The notes: generated by a model not told the origin, from the letters alone. A DNA stretch of 64,000 nt from Druceiella hillmani (GCA_039881145.1 JAYKKI010000027.1:22765001-22829000), one strand, 5' to 3'. Shown: positions 12,261 through 23,559, counted from the stretch's first letter. Numbers and translations are program-made.

Positions 12261-12309
12261 GCAGCCAAATGGTCGAGTGGTAAGGCGTCCAATTGGCCGG
12301 TTCGAATTA
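12261..12309 (+). pseudogene. tRNA-like fragment (class II, Leu/Ser-type) inside LR2
   Basis: The segment starts GCAGCC and contains an exact A-box consensus, TGGTCGAGTGG (12270-12280), continues TAAGGCG and ends with a B-box-like GGTTCGAATT (12299-12308). Known tRNA-Leu and tRNA-Ser genes have this A-box form. The anticodon region is largely missing and no 3' acceptor strand pairs with GCAGCC, so it is not a working tRNA. It may be the head of a tRNA-derived SINE or a tRNA pseudogene. LR6 has an eroded homologue near 62480 without the boxes. Confidence 0.55.
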
Positions 12310-14522
12310 ATTTATCGTGATTTACTTAATTTAAGTTTTTTTAACAAAAATTAAACATTACCATTTGTTTAATAAAATGAAATAAAACTTTCTTGTAATT
12401 TTTATCATTTATATGTTAAACATTTTTCTAATTTATTCTTAAAATATGTTTAGCGTTTGAAAGGCATAATTAGTTAAATTTATAAAAATTAAAATTGAAA
12501 AAAAATACTAGATACAGAGATTATCAGATGAAGCTTTAAAAAACATATTGCCAAAGACGAAGAATCGATTGTGGACTATATTGTAACTCTTATTATTTCA
12601 TTGTAATATTGTAAATTCAACATTACAACACAGAGTAATACCTTCCATTAATAGCGTGATTTTCCTACTGTCATTAAAATGTCTAAAATGTGTAAACTAA
12701 CTTCAATATTACTTTCAAGTTTAACACACGGGAAGCACAGGCTTATTGAATTTAAATAGGATTCGAGCATAACTTTTACCTGGACATTGTCTTTAATGTT
12801 TTGTTATTCATTAGATTATCGATTTTTCAATTAAAAATTAATATTAAAATAGATTCATATTTTCAGAAATTTTCTCAAAACGTAAATGTAATGTTTTGAA
12901 TTAAACAGTTCAAACTAGGATTTGTTACTATATATACTTTAGCCAAGACAAGATTGATTTATATTGTTACGAAATTCCTTGTTATTTACATTCAGTCAAT
13001 TATGACAACTTTATTTCTACTACATGGAATGTGATACTTAAGAGTCAGTATTCTTGAAAGATATAAGCAATATCTATCTGACAGTAACTTTATTCACAGT
13101 TAGTTAAACTTTATAGTAAAATTTAATTCATAGTTAAATGTTTTCTCACATTATAGATATATTTAAACTTTTCAGTTGTTATGGTTAGTTTAGGGAAATA
13201 ATTTTCAACAGCAATCAATTTTTAAGACGATTTTCCATCTCGTATGCTATCGTTTTGACATCTGTAAAACTGTACTGTATAAGCCTTCACTAAGTACACT
13301 GAAATTTAATTATTTTCGAATATTTCATAACAGCGTTGAATCATAATTACTTTATGGAATTATTTTTATAGTAAAGGGATTAAAATGTGACCATATGTAT
13401 TTTCTTGGCCATTATTTTTTGTATATTTTTACTAAAACTTCATTGAATGAATAAACAAATTAAAGTTTTGGAGGTAAAAATGCCTTCCAAATTTGAGTTT
13501 TAATATTATTTCGCATAACCAACATGTCCTGCTTACAATGATCTGGTGTTTTAATACTTGTAATAAGTTTAAGCAGTAGAATCATAATTTACGAACACCA
13601 GAAGGTTACCTTAATTTTCGATTTCAAATTTTTATTTTATAAACGCTGAGCGAAAACAGCCGCATCAGATGATACGTTTTGGCAGAATCATATCCTGATG
13701 ATAGCAATCGATGGTAGATATAGTAATAACGAATATGTGGATAAACGTATAATGATATATGTGGCAAAATATACTGATGTAACTAGAGAGAGGGAGTAAT
13801 ATAGTTAAATGTATAGTAATAAAAATGTATTAAAATTTAGTTTACTTTCATCTATTCTTTCACTTGAAATGATTGTTTTTATCATGTTGTAATTACACTT
13901 GAAAACATGTATTATTCAATTAATGTCTTCCCAATAGTGGACCTAAATTTTTTTTTTTTAGTTTCAGAAGTACAAAGTGTAACATTTTCCGTTGGATATT
14001 TTATGTGCAAATTGTGTCATTTTGTAATTAATTTTGAAGCTGTAGAAACCTCATTATATTTACCTAAAATGAAATACAGGTTTCTATCATTGAATAAAGA
14101 TAGATAGTATCGTTTTCTCTATTTACTTATTAATATTTTAAAAATGGGTTCAATCGTATCGAATATGCATACAATAAAAAAAACTTTGTGTTAGTGTATT
14201 ACAATTGTTTTAAAAATTCTAATTCTCTAATTAAAGATATATTAAAAAAATTTTTAAGTCAATATTATTTTTAGAAATATTTAAAAAAAATATTATTAGC
14301 TTTAAATAATTTAACATATTGGACATAATATATACAACAATGTATCAATAATATTGAAAATTATGTCATGAAGAAAATATTAAGGAATGTCTTCGAAAGC
14401 GACTTCCATTTACATGTAAAAGTGCTATGTTTAAGTTAGACAAAACATTGCCATTTTTTTTGGAATAGCTGAAAGAATTTTAAAAATTAATACGCCATTA
14501 TAATGACACATATAAAATCTAA

Positions 14523-14691
14523 CAAATTGACTGCATTTCAAACTTATCTGTTAAAAAAAATTTAATCGAATGTAGGTTACGGAGGAGAAGAAAAGGAACA
14601 CTCTAGGCAGATTCAATTAGGTCAGTAGCTCCCTCAGCCTCGTTCACAGTCACTTAATGTTAATAACGTTGACGCCATCGAGTCAATATTT
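14523..14691 (+). repeat. G-core island, copy 2
   Basis: The same 45-codon span as copy 1 (14523-14657) without net length change. The frame has a TAG after the RRRRKGTL codons and ends at the same VT-stop position. Confidence 0.75.
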
Positions 14692-14889
14692 TGTTTGTCA
14701 ATTTTCTTTTTAGTTATAAGTTTGTCGTTTCTTTCAGAAAACATACATCCATGTGAGATGGTAGATATATCGAGTGATTTCTTAATATCTTAACAGTGGT
14801 CTTCATTAGAAATTTCACGTCTTTATGTTTACAAGTTACTACTACTAGGTTTACAAGTAATTAACTAAGAACCAATAACTGAATAACAT

Positions 14890-14965
14890 CGGAAAATATA
14901 ATACAACGAAACCTAGAAATAGTACTACATCCCGTAGTTTCATTTAAATTTGAACAAATAACTTA
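14890..14965 (-). mobile_element. Foldback element FB, copy c (one arm)
   Basis: Reverse-orientation arm containing ATACAACGAAACCTAG and TACTACATCCCGTAGTTTCA. The distal arm and hairpin are absent. Confidence 0.55.
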
Positions 14966-15000
14966 TTAAGTACAAATATGACAGATTCAAAGTGAAAAGA

Positions 15001-15430
15001 CAAGCACTTCGGTGGACTAAAAAGGATTTAATCAATATGTACATTATATACAGTAGAAGAAATGTTACCGAGGCGAGAGACCAGAGTGAGTGAGACTTGG
15101 ACAATATGTTTTATGTGTGCATTACTTAGTTTATTCATTCGTTATTTTAACACAATATAAAGATGACGTTAATATGCAACAATAAAGGTTCTTAATTTAA
15201 ATTACATTGATAAATTAATAATCCTACCAAATTTGAGCCTATCTACTGAGTATATTTAAACAAAATTAAATCATGAACTGAGATTACTTTACTGAGTGAG
15301 GCAACTTTACATTATAACCTTTTCATTAAATTAAACAACTCTTGTTTATATATCATTTGGGATATGTAACAAGACAACTTAATATTTAGTATAATTTTTC
15401 TCACTAAATTTTAAGTCCAATATTATCTAT
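15001..15430. other. Unassigned A+T-rich stretch beside copia remnant
   Basis: No coding motif. By position it could include the long terminal repeat or 3' untranslated part of the minus-strand copia element, but no matching second terminal repeat was found near 17.6 kb. Confidence 0.3.
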
Positions 15431-15479
15431 TAAGAATTAAAATTTTTCTTTGGTAAATATATAAGCATACTGATCATTT

Positions 15480-15770
15480 GTGTGAATATAATTTTAAAAT
15501 AATAATTTTGGTATAATATTTTTCTTTGAGAAAATTGTATTTAATATCTATGTGTTTGCAACGATGGCGAAAATCACTATTTTTATTTTATTAATTTCAC
15601 TTCGATTTTCAATGTTAATGCACACAGAATTTTGTTTGAACTCACTAATATCATTAAGTAGTTGTTTTAATTACATAGCTTCTTTTTGCAAAGGCAGCCA
15701 TAAATTCTGCCTCAGTCGTAGATAAGCCTACTGTTTGTTGGCGTTGAGTGGATCAGGTCATTGAACTTTT
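15480..15770 (-). pseudogene. Copia RNase H domain remnant
   Basis: The minus strand shows the copia RNase H signature as LSTTEAEFMA, preceded by QRQQTVG (15700-15760), and further on KHIDIKYNFLKEKY (about 15510-15570), which corresponds to the conserved KHIDI-type segment. The domain degrades the RNA of RNA/DNA hybrids during retrotransposition. Stops interrupt it between the two motifs. Confidence 0.85.
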
Positions 15771-15959
15771 ACTTGTACACAGCAGTCTTCTTTCATTAAA
15801 CTTAGTAGATATTTCCTTTTTATGTGTCAGAATTATATTTGATTGAGGTGGTGTTTCAATTCCTGTATTCGGTACATACTCATTTTCGGAGGTGTCTTGA
15901 TCAGAGAAATACTCATTGGCAGCAATATTTGTGGTGTGATATGTCATTGCATCTGTCAT

Positions 15960-16552
15960 TTTCTCCTTTGGAAGATGTATCAGGTAGACTGACTTTTTGT
16001 TTTTATTTTCTGTTTAGACCATATCTCTTCTGGAGTTTTAAATCCGAGTGACCGAGTCAGAGCTCTGTTATTGAAATAAGCAGCTGTGTGCTTCAGACTA
16101 ATATAGCTTAGGCAAGGTTGCATTTATAGGCAGACATTTAGCCTTCTCTACCAGAGTTCGGTTCATTCGTTCTGCAACTCTATTTTGCTTAGGCGTATAG
16201 GATGTGGTTGTGTGAAGCAAAATGCCAGCATGTTTTAAGTACTCTTTGAAGTTGTTGTTATCATAATCAAGGTCATTGACAGAGCGGACACATTTCATTT
16301 TGCAGTGTAACTGTTTCTCCACTTAGTTTTTAAATCATTTGAACATGCCTAAGGCTTTAAGTTTTTGTGAAGAAAATAAACAATAACTTTTTGGAATAAT
16401 CGTCTGTAAAGGTGATGAAACATTTGGTTTCTCCTAGTGTCATGGTCTCCATGGGTCCACAGACTAGAATGAATTAGTCCGAGTAGCTCTTTAGTCCTTA
16501 TACTAATATATTTCAGAGGCAATTGCGTTTGTTTGTACTCTGCATATGTCAC
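15960..16552 (-). pseudogene. Copia integrase remnant
   Basis: On the minus strand from about 16500 the frame shows CGPMETMTLGETK and FITFTDDYSKK, which are the core around the first catalytic aspartates. It then shows SYTPKQNRVAERMNRTL around the catalytic glutamate (ORF 16098-16322) and KTPEEIWS near 16020. Integrase inserts the cDNA into the host genome. At least three frameshifts or stops separate the pieces, and the HHCC zinc-binding part is not clear. Confidence 0.9.
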
Positions 16553-16989
16553 ACAAGTTAATTTTCTTAGTTAATTGATCATTGTTATCGTCGGTTCTTT
16601 TGAGATCTTGAATATTCAGATGTCCCTTTCGTTGGTGCTACAAATAAATATATTGTTTATCAATATTAGATGTGTATGCAGTAACAGAATGTAAATTCAG
16701 CTTGCACATATTTTAGATTAAGCTTGATGTGCTGACTACCTTATAATTTTTATTTAGTATTTCAAAGTCTTTACTTATTAAGCTTTACTTTACCACCACT
16801 TTTGTTTATCTGACTGACTGATAGCAAGTTTGTTGCCAGTTCAGGAACGTATAATACACATCACAGCAATATTTTCTTGCACTGTCCCCTGTTGTCATTC
16901 ACGGTTAGACTTATTTGACCATAACTTTTTACTGATAAAGATTCGGCATTTGCTACCTTGATTGTTTTGAAAAGTGATATTTTCTCTTC

Positions 16990-17560
16990 TTGCACTAGAT
17001 TATGATGCTTTGTTATGTACGTTGAAGTCAGAGTCTATATATAAGGCATCACAGTTACTAGTAGAAACGATGAAAGCAGCGGTATAACTGAACTTTCTTA
17101 ATGTTATTTCTTCTTTTGTTTAGACTTGCACTCTGCACTTATATGTCCATATTTATTACAGCTGAAGCAGCGAAGATATTTAGGTTGATAAGTCTTATAG
17201 TCTCTTTTCTTAAAATTAGCGTAAAAAGCTCTTGTATAAAATACACTTAATTTAACTTTTTTTAAGATTTTAGTCTTCACCGAGTCTGAACTAATCTTAA
17301 TGTTGGAACTTTTTATGGTTAGATAGATTTATATGAATCTGGTAGAAAAGAGAGTAGTAATGCGGCCAGCCACCTATCGTCTACTTTAAATCCTATTTTT
17401 CTTAGTTTTGAGCCGTTGTCATAATTTTGCTGTTATATTTCTCGACGTTTTGACACCCAGCAAAATTAGTTGTACACAAGTCATGAAGTAAGCCCACACG
17501 GTGTATTGGCTCTGAGTCATCGAAAGCGCGTAACAGACATATTTATGCATATATACATAT
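16990..17560 (-). pseudogene. Copia Gag and protease remnant
   Basis: The minus-strand Gag segment QKLRKIGFKVDDRW, followed closely by LPDSYK (about 17330-17450), is typical of copia Gag. A complete CCHC knuckle, CFSCNKYGHISAEC (CX2CX4HX4C), lies at 17125-17172. The protease active-site region reads ALYIDSD (about 17030-17060), where the usual Asp-Ser-Gly has become Asp-Ser-Asp, so it would be inactive. Stops and shifts separate the parts. Confidence 0.88.
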
Positions 17561-17738
17561 ATGGTAGTAACTATTTCTCGCCGTAGTAATATAAACAAAA
17601 TCTAATGTAAACTAACCTTAGATTAAGTCATCTATGTTTAGTAAGAGCAGTATTAATACAGAGCTGGTTATACAAAGATGTTGTTTTTATCTCTAGTTTC
17701 CATCCCTTGTTTACAACTCTTTTCTATTATCAGAAGTA

Positions 17739-17960
17739 GGATTTAAAATAATTTAAATACCTATAGCCGTAAATAAAATTAACAACCAGAAAAATAAAAA
17801 TAAACACTGCAGATTTAAAATAATTTAAATAACCATCACCACAGATAACAATAAAAGCGTAAGAAATAAAATAATAAGTACACAAAAATTGACTAAGGAG
17901 TGTCATAATTTAAATATCTACCGCAACAATGAATAATAAGAACGTGAATAATATGAACAA
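17739..17960 (+). repeat. Three imperfect tandem repeats, probable gypsy leader
   Basis: TAATTTAAAT followed by A-rich sequence recurs at about 17749, 17821 and 17909; the first two units are 72 bp apart. It lies just upstream of the gypsy Gag region and fits a 5' leader. No coding frame. Confidence 0.6.
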
Positions 17961-18029
17961 AAATAGACTGCACCGTGGTAGAATAATTGAACAATCAGTG
18001 ATATTAAAAAAACTGTAAGAAATATAAGT

Positions 18030-18672
18030 GAATCTGAATATTGGAGAGAAACCAGTATTAGCAAGTTTATAGATTTCCCTACATTTGATCCGAGTGTTGA
18101 AACTAGTGAATGGAGTGTAAGAATAGACGCCTTAGCCGCAGAGAATGGATGGAATGATGTAGAGACTATCGCAAGATGTGTACCATTTTTAACAGGGCCT
18201 GTTCGTGACTTATACCACGAGTGAACACCTGTGCAGAGAACCTGGCCAGCATTGAGGGAGGATCTTTAGACTACGTTACCGAAATGCGGCGATTTATACC
18301 AAGGTTTTAAAATTACCGCAAATATGACAGATGAACAATACGCTACCGTATTTATTTATGCAGCGAAGAAATGTAGAATGCTGAAGCAATTAAAATTACA
18401 ATTTCGTAAATGCGAAATATTGGAATTAATAACTGGAAGCATTGCAGACCCTCACGCAAAATCCAGCGTAAGCACCGCTGAAACAATTAGTGGCTTCTTC
18501 GAAAAATTATTTCGCTATATACCAAGTTCACCAAACCTCACGGACACTTCGTTTACTGGGAACTCGGGTGGTGATACGGATCTTTCACTATCTACGTCAC
18601 AGAGACCACGAATGATGAAAGAAATAAAACGATGCTTTCGCTGTGATTGAATGGGAAATATAAAACGTGATT
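18030..18672 (+). pseudogene. Gypsy Gag remnant with degenerate zinc knuckle
   Basis: The frame from about 18055 reads ISKFIDFPTFDPSVETSEW, then a region containing VPFLTGPVRDLYHE, as in arthropod gypsy Gag proteins. After shifts it continues in ORF 18324-18650. The knuckle at 18633-18672 keeps CX2C and the final Cys at correct spacing, but a stop lies inside it and the zinc-binding His is Asn. Gag packages the element RNA. Confidence 0.8.
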
Positions 18673-18799
18673 GTCATTGTCGTATTGAAACAAATAATTT
18701 ACTACAGAAGTTTCCAGCCATCAAGACGGTTGACGCTACCTTCGAACAACATTTTTCAAGCAAGATAAGTGTTGTACGTTTTCTAATAAGAAAAGACAC

Positions 18800-19024
18800 T
18801 TGGCCGAGGGCTGCTGGACGAAACAGAGAATAGACCAAGGAATACAACACATGGACGTAAATGGCAATGGTAAGGTATTTTCAACAGCTGTTATCATAAA
18901 TGTAAAACTTGTACATTTATTAATCGACAGTGGAGCATTATGTTCTTTGATGAGAACACACTATGGCTCTATATATTGGGGCCCATTGTTTACTTTCCAT
19001 ATTTCATCTTTGTGGACTTCCTAA
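18800..19024 (+). pseudogene. Gypsy protease remnant
   Basis: The ORF contains VHLLIDSGALCSLM. The Asp-Ser-Gly-Ala active-site motif (18919-18936) of retropepsin-type aspartic protease is intact. This domain cuts the Gag-Pol polyprotein. The usual C-terminal ILGRD-type motif is seen only in damaged form about 19130. Confidence 0.82.
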
Positions 19025-19218
19025 CGAGATATTAACTTCATATGAAAAAATAACTATCATCATTCAATTGGAAAACATAGCTTTGGAAACAACTTTTCAT
19101 ATAGTTCAAGATAAGAAATAATTTACAATGCTATTTTCGGCAGAAACGCAATAACTACAAATGATATTATGTTTATAACTTCTTTGGGCGGCACTACAAT
19201 TGAAAAATTTAAAGGTGA

Positions 19219-20290
19219 GTGATAATTAACAGGGGAACATTAGACCATAATCATGGAAACATTTATAACGTAGATGAATTAAAAACAAATGCTTTGAGTC
19301 ATTTTCTAAAACTAATTCAAGTGGAGCTACAAGAAATGCTAAACAAATATTCAAGTCTTATCGCTTCAAACAATAACATTCGTAAGATCAATACGGGCTT
19401 AATGGCTATTTGAACTATGACAAATGTACCCGTTGTTTATCACCCATATCGAATATCAGTCTCGGAGCTAAAAAAAGTCAGGGGTATAACATTGTACAAG
19501 AATCAGCTTCTCCTTATGTGTCACCAGTTATTTTAGTTAGAAAAAAAAATTCAAGTGATAGATTATGTGCGGATTAACGAGCTTTAAATTGAATAAAAAT
19601 TAAAGATAAATCCACTACAATTAATTGATGATCAATTCGACAGATTAGGAAAAGCTTGCTTCTTCAGTACATTCGATATGGTGTCGAGTTTCCATGGAAT
19701 TCCTATTAAACGGGAGACATCTGTGGAGAAGACTGCTTTTGTAACACCTGTTGGGTATCGTGAGTGGTTACGAGTACTAGAGTATTATAATACTTATAAT
19801 ATAGTATAGCCCTAGTTTACTTCGATGACGTCATAATAATATACTATAGTATTATATACTTATGGTATAGCCCTAGTTTACATCGATGACGTCATTATAT
19901 TTTCTATTAGCATAGAAGAAGAAATATCGGGGTTTAGTCTGGTGCTGAAAGCATTAGATGTTGTGGGATTTACATTAAACTTAAAAACAGTAAATTTACA
20001 CAAACTGACATTGAATATTTAAGAATTATTTCAAGGAAAGGAATTCGAACTGGGAAATCAAAATAGAATCACTGAAAAATTCTCCCATACCGCGAAATAT
20101 TAAACTAGTGAGACAACTGATGGGACTCGCTGGATATTTTCGAAAACACATAAATAAATTTGCAACAAAAACTACATGTATAAATGATCTTTTGTGGAAA
20201 AACCCAAATTTAACTTGGTCAGAAAAATGTGAAAAAGGTAGAAAACTAAGCCTAAAAAGAACAGATGAATATTTTTTACTATTTCACGAG
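19219..20290 (+). pseudogene. Gypsy reverse transcriptase remnant with duplicated YxDD site
   Basis: Segments in order are SASPYVSPVILVRKKN (about 19500-19550), then FFSTFDMVSSFHGIPI with the first catalytic Asp (about 19660-19710), EKTAFVTPVGYREWLR, two YxDD active-site copies (19804-19836 and 19865-19897), and QLMGLAGYFRKHINKF (20111-20160) in the connection region. These are the fingers, palm and connection landmarks of gypsy reverse transcriptase. Several stops and shifts break the frame. Confidence 0.92.
19781..19905 (+). repeat. 61-bp-offset tandem duplication over the RT active site
   Basis: GTATAGCCCTAGTTTAC and the following CGATGACGTCAT occur at 19804 and again at 19865. The first copy would read Tyr-Phe-Asp-Asp and the second Tyr-Ile-Asp-Asp. 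The offset is not a multiple of three, so the second copy is out of frame with the first. Confidence 0.85.
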
Positions 20291-20339
20291 TTAGTAATAC
20301 CTTTTTTTGGTTACGTATTTACTTAAACACACTATGATT

Positions 20340-20880
20340 TTGGTTATAATTGTAATTACTTGGATGAACTATTGTAATTTTGTTTAAGCAGATGTAATAT
20401 AAAAGACATGATGGCTGTACGAATACCGGAAGTTATTATTATATTGTAAGTAGGCATAAAAGTTTTTTTTGTGAACCTATGATCAATTTTATAAAATAAA
20501 TATTTCTTCAGAGTTACAATTAGTAGAAAATAGTAGAGATATAACGGAGTTCTGCTTCGGCTCCCGTAAATGCGGAAGTTCCACCACAGTTGAAACATTC
20601 CCTTTTAGTTCTGCTCCTGCATATTTTACAACGGAAGTATAACGCAAGAAATGGTTAGTTATTTCTTGACGCGATAGGTTGTTTGTTATCAAATGATTTG
20701 TTTTGGAATTAGTTTAAGTAAGTTCAAGTCCAAAGTGAAAGAGCATTTTTTATTTTATTTTATTAATTCAGCGCGTAATGATTTCCCGTTGCCTAGAGTA
20801 TTCTTTATTGGATTTCCTTGTTTTATAACTATTAAATTGTTTCACGTCTTTTGTTACGTTGCTGCAATTATTCCGTATTT
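20340..20880 (-). pseudogene. Probable piggyBac-like transposase C-terminus and 3' flank
   Basis: On the minus strand at about 20560-20650 the frame reads FRCKICRSRTKRECFNC, a Cys-X2-Cys ... Cys-X2-Cys cluster. It is preceded by an LRAELIK-like segment (about 20765-20785) and an LSRQEI segment near 20665. This order resembles the end of piggyBac transposases: helix, short linker, cysteine-rich finger. The frame is broken. The downstream 20340-20540 is shared with 40390-40585, which lacks the coding part, as expected for an internally deleted relative. Another cysteine-rich protein remains possible. Confidence 0.4.
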
Positions 20881-21021
20881 ATTATGTATAAGTTAGTAAT
20901 AAAATGAAAAAAAAAAGTCTAATTTGCATGTTTTTTCGAAAACAGACAATTTTTAATAAAAAAAATGAATCGATATAAATTAGGAAGCTGATAGTTTTAT
21001 ATACAATTTATATGTGACGAT

Positions 21022-21300
21022 ATGTACAATTTGTCATCAAACGGAACAAGACAGATGTTAGGAGAATTGCAAAATATTGCCTTTGGAAGTAACATCTGGT
21101 GGGACATGAGTGCAGGCAGTTCTTTATTCAGTTTGATCGCATTGGCTTCAAAAAACAACCGATATTACCATTACCCAACGATGTGCCTATTTCGAAGATA
21201 TGCAATCACATGTTGTTATACGAGGAGCATGGAGCGATCACTTGCGTATAGCAGTGGACAGCTTACCAACAATTTAGTAATCGGGCCGCCCGACAGGTAG
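21022..21300 (+). other. Unidentified coding-like stretch, 92-codon ORF
   Basis: Base composition is less A+T-rich than the surroundings. The ORF starts MYNLSSNGTRQMLGEL. An overlapping frame without an ATG (about 21088-21240) contains FDRIGFKKQPILPLPNDV and looks at least as protein-like. I do not recognise either. It lies between transposon remnants and may be part of one. Confidence 0.25.
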
Positions 21301-21587
21301 TGGTAATAAGAAACGCTTATGCATAACTTTTTGAAACAATAGAGACGGTACTATGGCAAGAGCATATGATTAACGTATAAATTACACAAATTAATAAATA
21401 TTCACCAACTCGGATAGTCGCCAGTGTCTCCCATAAATGGTACTATTTCTGTAAACTATGCCATAGTTGGATTAAAAACATCATTTGTACCAGCACCGGA
21501 CCACTTCGACGTGTTAATTTTTTTATTTCCGCGTGATACACTGAACTTAGATTTTAAATCTTGGTTTTTATTACTTTTATTTATTGA

Positions 21588-21765
21588 ATATATTAGGCGT
21601 TAATTTTGTAGAAATTCCTTATTCACAATTAAATGAAAGTACGTGTTGTTATACGTGATGTTATATGAGAATCTTTGCTAATATCCCACATAAAGATGTT
21701 GTAATACAACGAAACCTAGGTCGTGGTAAAGAAATTAAAGAATTCATTTAATTGTGATTACTTTT
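21588..21765. mobile_element. Foldback element FB, copy d
   Basis: Starts TTGAATATATTAGGCG, continues with TTTTGTAGAAATTCCTTATT, and has the reversed module GTAATACAACGAAACCTAGG followed by an arm ending TTCATTTAATTGTGATTA. The arms are rearranged compared with copy b. Confidence 0.65.
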
Positions 21766-21959
21766 TCTGTTAAACGTGGGTCGTTAATAATATTTAATAA
21801 ATTTCGTTAGCGTTATTTCGTGTTGTTATTTTTATAAAATGGTGAAATTGTTTTCCATAAGCATTCGTAACTACGATAATACATCACAAAATTTAATGTT
21901 TTTTTCTTCTCTCCAACTAGACATTTAATTTAATTCATTACATAATTGAACTGTACACC

Positions 21960-22210
21960 CATTGTCAACCGAGGTCGAAGTAACAATAAGCATGCTCATA
22001 AGCAAACCGGTTCACATATGCTCAAAGCACGCCCCCTTCCACACGCGCCTCAGATAGTATATTTGAAAGTCAAACGGCGGTCGATTTGAGAGCATGCTCA
22101 AAATCAGCATGCTCATTACTAGGAATGTTTCCACACACATTGTATTATTGAGCGGTTGCTCAATAATGGCATGCTTTCATGCTAGTAATGAGTATGTGTG
22201 TCAGTACTTT
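21960..22210. other. Inverted-repeat-rich element with four GCATGC sites
   Basis: GCATGC occurs at 21990, 22092, 22107 and 22169. The right half is a nested set of inverted repeats: CACACAT/ATGTGTG outside, CTCATTACTAG (22112-22122) with CTAGTAATGAG (22182-22192), and ATTATTGAGC/GCTCAATAAT (22144-22167) inside. G+C content is higher than nearby. It could be a transposon terminus or MITE; no transposase is seen. Confidence 0.5.
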
Positions 22211-23420
22211 AAGGAAAATAACTCGCTGCTACAATTCATTAATTTTTTATTGCAATAATTTTCATTTAATTAAGAGCTAAATACGTTTATCCTGATTTTT
22301 TTACTTATCTTAATTAATAGCGAAGAGAAAAAAATACAAAATTTGCTAGACATTTTAGATTGCATTTTAAGAGACCTTTTCCACAAGAGCCTAGTCGTTT
22401 AAACCCGCGGGAAAAAAAACAACCCCCAATTGTACTGAGAAGTATTAAAATACTTTTTTCCTTATTTCAACCGCGTTTTCTTGTAAAATTTCATTATTCA
22501 ACTGAGAGAACTATAATACCAAGTGATACACAGGTTTTTGCCCTTTGCTCTCATAAAAATAAACATTAATGAAAATATATTTAGGTAATCTTCAATAATG
22601 CTCAAGTAAATGGATAAAATAGTGTCCTACTTACAGGTTTTATCGAAATTAGTTCAGATATAAACCTTAATCTTTAGTCCATAATAATTTTCATGTACGT
22701 ATTTGTAACGAAGTTTTTTTTTGTTCGGTAAAGTGGAGAAGCGAAACGATAATGTTAATTTAAGTTCTACACTCTTTGAGCCTAAGTTATAATGGAAGTT
22801 ATTACAAGTTGCTAAGGATTTTTTTAGATTAGTTTAGGTTTTCCACATTTTCACAATATCTATATAGTCGTAGCCATGATCGTGAGACCTGGCCTAAGTG
22901 TAATAAATTCGGAAACTTTTACCAAGTGCTCCTAGTTATCGGTTCATGTACTGGGTGGTAAATTTATTTCTATTACTTTCTATAATCACTGACAGCATAG
23001 TTAACAATTTTCGGAGTATACATAATTTTTAGGTAGGTGATTTCCGAATTAATCTACACTCGTGTACCACCTATTTCCCATGAAATTAAAGTTAAATACA
23101 ATGAAGTTTTCATAATTACTCGTATCATTTAAATACTAGAACTGAAGGATTGAGTGATTGTATCTGTGAAGAATTTTTTGAACTTATCAGTGAACTTATC
23201 AGTTTGCCTTAACTATAACCGTTAGAATTAAATATCTTTTACGACCGTTCACATATATTCATATATTATAAAGAATTCATAAATGTTATTTCTCTAATAA
23301 GATGAACAAGTCGTATACGATAATTTAACTTGTCATTTTAAGATTATATACTGATAATAAATTTACAAATTATGAACAAAGTTCAAAATTCTTTTAGGAT
23401 TTTTGTTCAAATCTAATGAA
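22205..23420 (+). repeat. Segment D1, paralogous to 41750-42860
   Basis: It shares many blocks in order with the later segment, including AAGGAAAATAACTCG, TTTTAGATTGCAT and ATCGGTTCATGTACTGGGT. Both copies are non-coding, full of stops, and clearly diverged. The ORFs at 22360-22569 and 23403-23657 have no recognised motif. Confidence 0.75.
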
Positions 23421-23559
23421 AAGATTTATATTATATTTTATTCTAGGAAATTTAGTAAAATGTTATGTAATTATTATGTGAGATTTGCACAATATTATTG
23501 TCGAAACCGTCAAACATACCATAATTACGTTATCATAATTGGGACCTTTATAATTATTC

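Larger units (their letters stand above)
14461..15000 (+). repeat. LR3: truncated long repeat copy
   Basis: Contains a G-core followed by the TTTCAGAAAA block and a TTATTAAGTACAAATATGAC block that matches 31835-31855 of LR5. LR sequence then ends and a nest of transposons begins, so insertions or a deletion cut the copy here. Confidence 0.6.
15430..17560 (-). mobile_element. Ty1/copia retrotransposon remnant, reverse transcriptase deleted
   Basis: Reading the minus strand from 17.56 kb down, the order is Gag, CCHC knuckle, protease, integrase, proline/acid linker and RNase H. This is the Ty1/copia order, in which integrase precedes reverse transcriptase. The reverse transcriptase domain is missing: the linker (15753-15959) runs directly into RNase H. 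Frames are broken by many stops. Long terminal repeats were not recognised. Confidence 0.9.
17739..20330 (+). mobile_element. Ty3/gypsy retrotransposon remnant
   Basis: Plus-strand order is leader repeats, Gag, CCHC-like knuckle, protease, then reverse transcriptase to its connection region, which is the Ty3/gypsy order up to that point. RNase H and integrase are absent; the element breaks off near 20.3 kb at a piggyBac-like remnant. Terminal repeats were not recognised. Many stops and frameshifts show it is long dead. Confidence 0.88.

Noticed and set aside
12261..12309. Functional tRNA-Leu or tRNA-Ser gene
   Set aside because: A- and B-boxes are present, but the anticodon arm and a matching 3' acceptor strand are not.
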